A stretch of DNA of 64,000 nucleotides from Rapana venosa. Lineage: Eukaryota; Mollusca; Gastropoda; Neogastropoda; Muricidae. Below are positions 60,891 through 64,000 of this stretch, one piece after another; the first letter of the stretch is position 1; each line of letters opens with the position of its first letter. The stretch covers positions 70,438,935 to 70,502,934 of the forward strand of contig CM054134.1 of NCBI GenBank assembly GCA_028751875.1, written 5' to 3'. The notes beneath the pieces were generated by a model, which worked only from the letters and a program-made list of their open reading frames with translations, was not told the DNA's origin and made no database searches. A program made the translations under genes and the position numbers.

Positions 60891-62004
60891 TACATAACGC
60901 AATTAATCTGCATTCATAAAAATGAGTTTATTGCCAAATTAAACAGTCTAGTGATACTTGTCTGTCAAAGAACAAATTGGATAAGACAAGACTGCTATTG
61001 TAATCATCTGTCTGTAGATTTGACAACCCCCCACCCCCAACACACACACACACGCACACACACACACACACACATGGATAATATGCACGTGAATTAACAG
61101 TTCTCTTTTGGGTGATAATAATACAATTAGTATATGTAGGCTACAAATGTAATACTGGACGAATCACACCAATGACTATTAAAAAATAACCTCGAAAACT
61201 CTTTGAACAGTCTTTGAATTTTATACTGAGAGGACTGTTTGAAGACTTTTTCCCCATTAGATACATATCTAATGGGGAAAAAGTCTTCAGGCCTATGCTG
61301 GCAATCCCACAGTGCACATTTTGAAAGACTTCCTGCTCAGGCTCACACTACTATGCTGCCAACACGGTTTTTTCCCCTTGATTGGTTGTTTTTAGACAGT
61401 AAAGGGATTTTAGATATTTTCACACATGACAGGTTTTCATTTCAGGAGAAAGTTTGTCTATAAAAAAAAAGAAAAAGGCTCCAGCTTTAGGAGGTGCAGC
61501 TCCCTGATTCCCGCTTTTTAGGAGGGGAAGAGGGTCACACCTCTCCCTTCAGCCCACCCCTGTAATATTCCTCATTTTGACTCTAAAAAAGGTTGGTTGC
61601 TCTGCTTTGTTAGTCATGTAGTGGGTGTTTCAGGTATTCACTTATAGCCTAAGACAATCATCTTTGTTTGCTATGATTATTTGATAAAGACTAGTGTGTA
61701 TGTGCTGGTTTGGGTTAAAAGAAAAGTTTTGTAAATTTGGGGGGGGGGGAGAGAAAAAAATCACCACTGTGAAGGGCATCCCCAAGGCCCAATCCGCCGA
61801 GAACCCTTTTGGGGACACAAGTTGCAGACCCTGCCCCCAAAAACCCCAAAAACGGGGACCGTTGATTTTGTCATTCTCTTCCTGTCAGTGACCACATTCT
61901 ATTACCTGGACAACTTGCTTTGAACAATATTTTTTATTATCCACACTTGACATGACGTGTGTGTGTGTGTGATATTGTTATTTTATTATTTATTTTATTT
62001 TATT
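60891..62004. other. Intergenic stretch
   Basis: Contains the right flanking repeat of the SINE at 60600 and (CA)n at 61038-61074. A short inverted repeat at 61242-61285 (gaagactttttccccattag and its complement) can form a hairpin. No gene seen. Confidence 0.45.
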
Positions 62005-62311
62005 TTATTCTTTTGTTTCAAGGATAATGGAATAAACACTCATGAGCTTTTTTACAACCAGTCCCCGTGTGTAAATGTTGTCATCCGTTCCAACAGGCAC
62101 ACAATGGCATACTCTTTCAAAAAGCTGAACGGGTTTTAACGTGTGCACAAGATGGTCTACGTGTGTTCGCACAAGGAACCTCGGTTTCTAGTCACATCCG
62201 AGGACTTTTGGGGAGAGTGGAGTCTGCACTGATGTTAACTCCAGAGGAAAAATCCTCTCGAACGAGATTCGAACCCTGGTCAGCAGATCACGAGCGCATC
62301 ACTCTGACCAC

Positions 62312-62312
<1 letters not shown>
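62005..62312 (-). mobile_element. tRNA-derived SINE, family A, full length
   Basis: Tail ttcaaggataatggaataaa at left; head cgagattcgaaccctggtca and cactctgaccaccag at right, directly followed by (GT)n to 62344. Confidence 0.8.
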
Positions 62313-62346
<34 letters not shown>

Positions 62347-62354
62347 CCTGAACT

Positions 62355-62535
62355 ATAATAATAATAATGTATGGAATTTATATAGCGCTGAATCGTTGTA
62401 AAGCAACAAATCAAAGCGCTCAGATTTTATTTCATACCACTTTAAGTCACGGCAGATTTCTCTCCGTGAAATTCGGGCTGCTCTCCCCGGGGAGAGCGGG
62501 AGAACGCGTCGCCACTTAGCGCTGCGGCACCCTTT
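62355..62535 (-). mobile_element. SINE family E fragment
   Basis: (ATA)n, tatatagcgctgaatcgttg, ccactttaagtcacggcaga, tctccccggggagagcggga and ttagcgctgcggcaccc, the reverse of the tail at 55740-55845. Confidence 0.7.
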
Positions 62536-62629
62536 CACTGTCTCATGTAAGGTCCGTTGTTTGTTTGTATAAACTCTCTCTATGTTGGTTGTTCTATTCC
62601 TGCTTTTTAAATTAAAACAACCCCAAACT

Positions 62630-62800
62630 TTTATATCGAGGATAATAGAATAATCACTCATGTGCTTTTTTTTACATCCAGCCCCCGTGTGTATGCAGTT
62701 TTGTGAATTTTATCTCTGTTCCCACCAGCACACAATGGCCTACTTTTACGGAAGAGCGGAACAGGATTTAACGTGTGCACAAGATGTTCTGGTGTGCTTT
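62630..62800 (-). mobile_element. SINE family A fragment
   Basis: tatatcgaggataatagaat, catccagcccccgtgtgtat, acacaatggcctacttttac and acgtgtgcacaagatgttct, then (GT)n. Confidence 0.75.
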
Positions 62801-63359
62801 GTGGTGTGTGTGTGTGTGTGTGTGTGTGTTCTGCCCTTTCTAACTAAAACCCCCTTCTTTTGATATGTCACAATCTACCATCTATAATTACATCATCAGT
62901 TCTACATAATATTCACCACCAACACACCTTGCATTTTCTCGAAACTTATGCACGCTTCTGCCATCCCTTAAAGGCAGCTCCACCCTATAGGCTATCTTGT
63001 GGTTGCTTCCCAGGGCTACACTTTTTTCTTCCTTACGACACTGGTCCCACTCACAGACCCTGAATAGGAATCTCCGCTGGGACCTAAGTGTAATTACAAC
63101 AATAAATGTAAGCCTTGGGCTTTACTTCCATCAATGAATGACAAAGCTTGTGGCCTTAGCCAGAGGTTTGTACCAGTATACAAACCAGTTTCTATCTTAT
63201 TAGCACGCTATATCCTTCCTTTTTGTTTTTCGTAGACATACATAAAAAATAGAACGTTTAGCTTTCTTAACAACAACATAGACAACAATAATAACAAAGG
63301 GCGGGGCTCTAGCAGTCGACACATGGCCTGCAGGCTTAGAGGAAGTACAATAGGCTGAC
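62801..63359. other. Region upstream of the gene start at 63391
   Basis: No coding signal. A GC box (gggcggggc, 63299-63307) lies about 50 bases before the TCTCGCGAGA motif. Confidence 0.45.
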
Positions 63360-63369
63360 TCTCGCGAGA
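63360..63369. promoter_or_regulatory. TCTCGCGAGA promoter palindrome
   Basis: Perfect 10-base palindrome TCTCGCGAGA. In animals this motif marks TATA-less housekeeping promoters and is bound by BANP-type factors. The surrounding GGGCGGGGC at 63299-63307 is a GC box. Together they place a promoter just before the exon at 63391. Confidence 0.6.
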
Positions 63370-63390
63370 TTTGTTGCTTCTCAAAGCATC

Positions 63391-63427
63391 ATGGCGGAGG
63401 AAAACGTCACTTTAGAGCTTCTCCTCA
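63391..63427 (+). CDS. Probable first coding exon of an unidentified gene
   Basis: ATGGCGGAGG in a good initiation context (CATCATGG) opens MAEENVTLELLL, then CTCCTCA and a strong donor GTGAGT at 63428. The exon ends in phase 1. It follows a TCTCGCGAGA promoter motif by 21 bases. Twelve residues are too few to name the product, and I found no convincing second exon before the window ends. Confidence 0.5.
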
Positions 63428-64000
63428 GTGAGTTTTTGGGCTTAGTTCCACTTGTAATAGCAAATTCAGTATTCGGTTTTGAAAAATTCAGTTTATTCTT
63501 TCATTCAAGTTCCCATCAAAGCGTTCGTATTTGCATGCAAGTTGGCATGGCGTAGAGTCAGAGCACCCAACATGGTCAACTTGGACGTCTGCTTGTGTGA
63601 TGTTAGATCTAGATCATCAGCATGCAGAAAAAGATCTCCGGCAAAGTGCATTGCATGTAGGCCTATCGATATCCTTCAAAGCAATCCTGTTCATTGCCAC
63701 ATAAAGGAAAAACACTGGTTTATGCACATGAGTAAAAAAAAAAAAAGCAAGAGTAATTAGATATGTATGCTGTCGCATTGCAGTGCTTGTCACAAAATGT
63801 CACACCTTTTTCGCTAGAGCTGAAAAGGAAATCACAACGGAAATATGCATACTAAAGGCGATGGCACCAGTTCTAATCTGTTTCCACAAGTATCTCCGGC
63901 TAGCTCAGAGACAATACCACAAATAAGATAGGACAGTTTTCTTAGAATCTGGAAGACAGTTTTTTATTTTTTATTTTTTTTATTTGGAGACAAAAACATG
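63428..64000 (+). other. Presumed first intron of the gene starting at 63391
   Basis: Begins with GTGAGT. No acceptor-plus-frame continuing the 12-residue exon was convincing before the window ends. Confidence 0.4.

Noticed and set aside
63479..63760. 93-residue frame as second exon of the gene at 63391
   Set aside because: No acceptor giving a phase match with the first exon, and its composition is that of intron sequence.

Overview
The window looks like nuclear DNA from an animal, most likely a mollusc and probably a gastropod. The genes are metazoan and spliced with GT-AG introns. The introns and gaps hold dense (CA)n, (CT)n and (GA)n arrays, several tRNA-derived SINE families, a 5S-rRNA-derived SINE and non-LTR retrotransposons. 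The phylum is inferred from the repeat style and was not tested by any search.

Three host genes are recognisable by protein similarity. (1) The 5' part of a DNA ligase I gene (LIG1) runs on the minus strand from the start codon at 10066 leftwards off the window. Six coding exons were reconstructed and they join in phase. They include a PCNA-binding box split across intron 1. (2) A TMEM184B-like seven-pass membrane protein gene runs on the plus strand in eight coding exons (14809-25748, 476 codons). (3) A two-exon SRSF2/SC35-type splicing factor lies on the plus strand (49239-51647, 185 codons). A fourth gene probably starts at 63391, beside a TCTCGCGAGA promoter motif; its product is unknown. 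LIG1 and TMEM184 are head to head. The gap between them holds two E2F-type sites next to LIG1 and a CRE plus ETS pair towards TMEM184, so a shared bidirectional promoter is likely.

Layout: 1-10.07 kb LIG1 exons with SINEs, a fold-back element and a LINE tail in its introns; 10.07-10.5 kb divergent promoter; 10.5-25.75 kb TMEM184, with a 34-copy minisatellite, tandem repeats abutting two splice acceptors, and a frameshifted unrecognised coding block in intron 7; 25.75-33.8 kb AT-rich non-coding DNA; 33.8-37.8 kb a pair of long inverted arms around a LINE fragment; 38-44.3 kb SINEs and microsatellites; 44.4-48.7 kb two related LINEs in the same orientation; 49.1-51.7 kb SRSF2; 51.7-63.3 kb SINE-rich intergenic DNA; 63.36 kb onward the new gene start.

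No operons, CRISPR arrays, rRNA genes or functional tRNA genes were seen. The tRNA-like sequences are heads of SINEs. The most distinctive items are the 33.8/37.8 kb inverted arms, the fold-back element with a third arm beside a TMEM184 acceptor, the repeats that build 3' splice sites, the unrecognised block at 23.2-24.1 kb, and two SINEs with different RNA-derived heads that appear to share a central domain.
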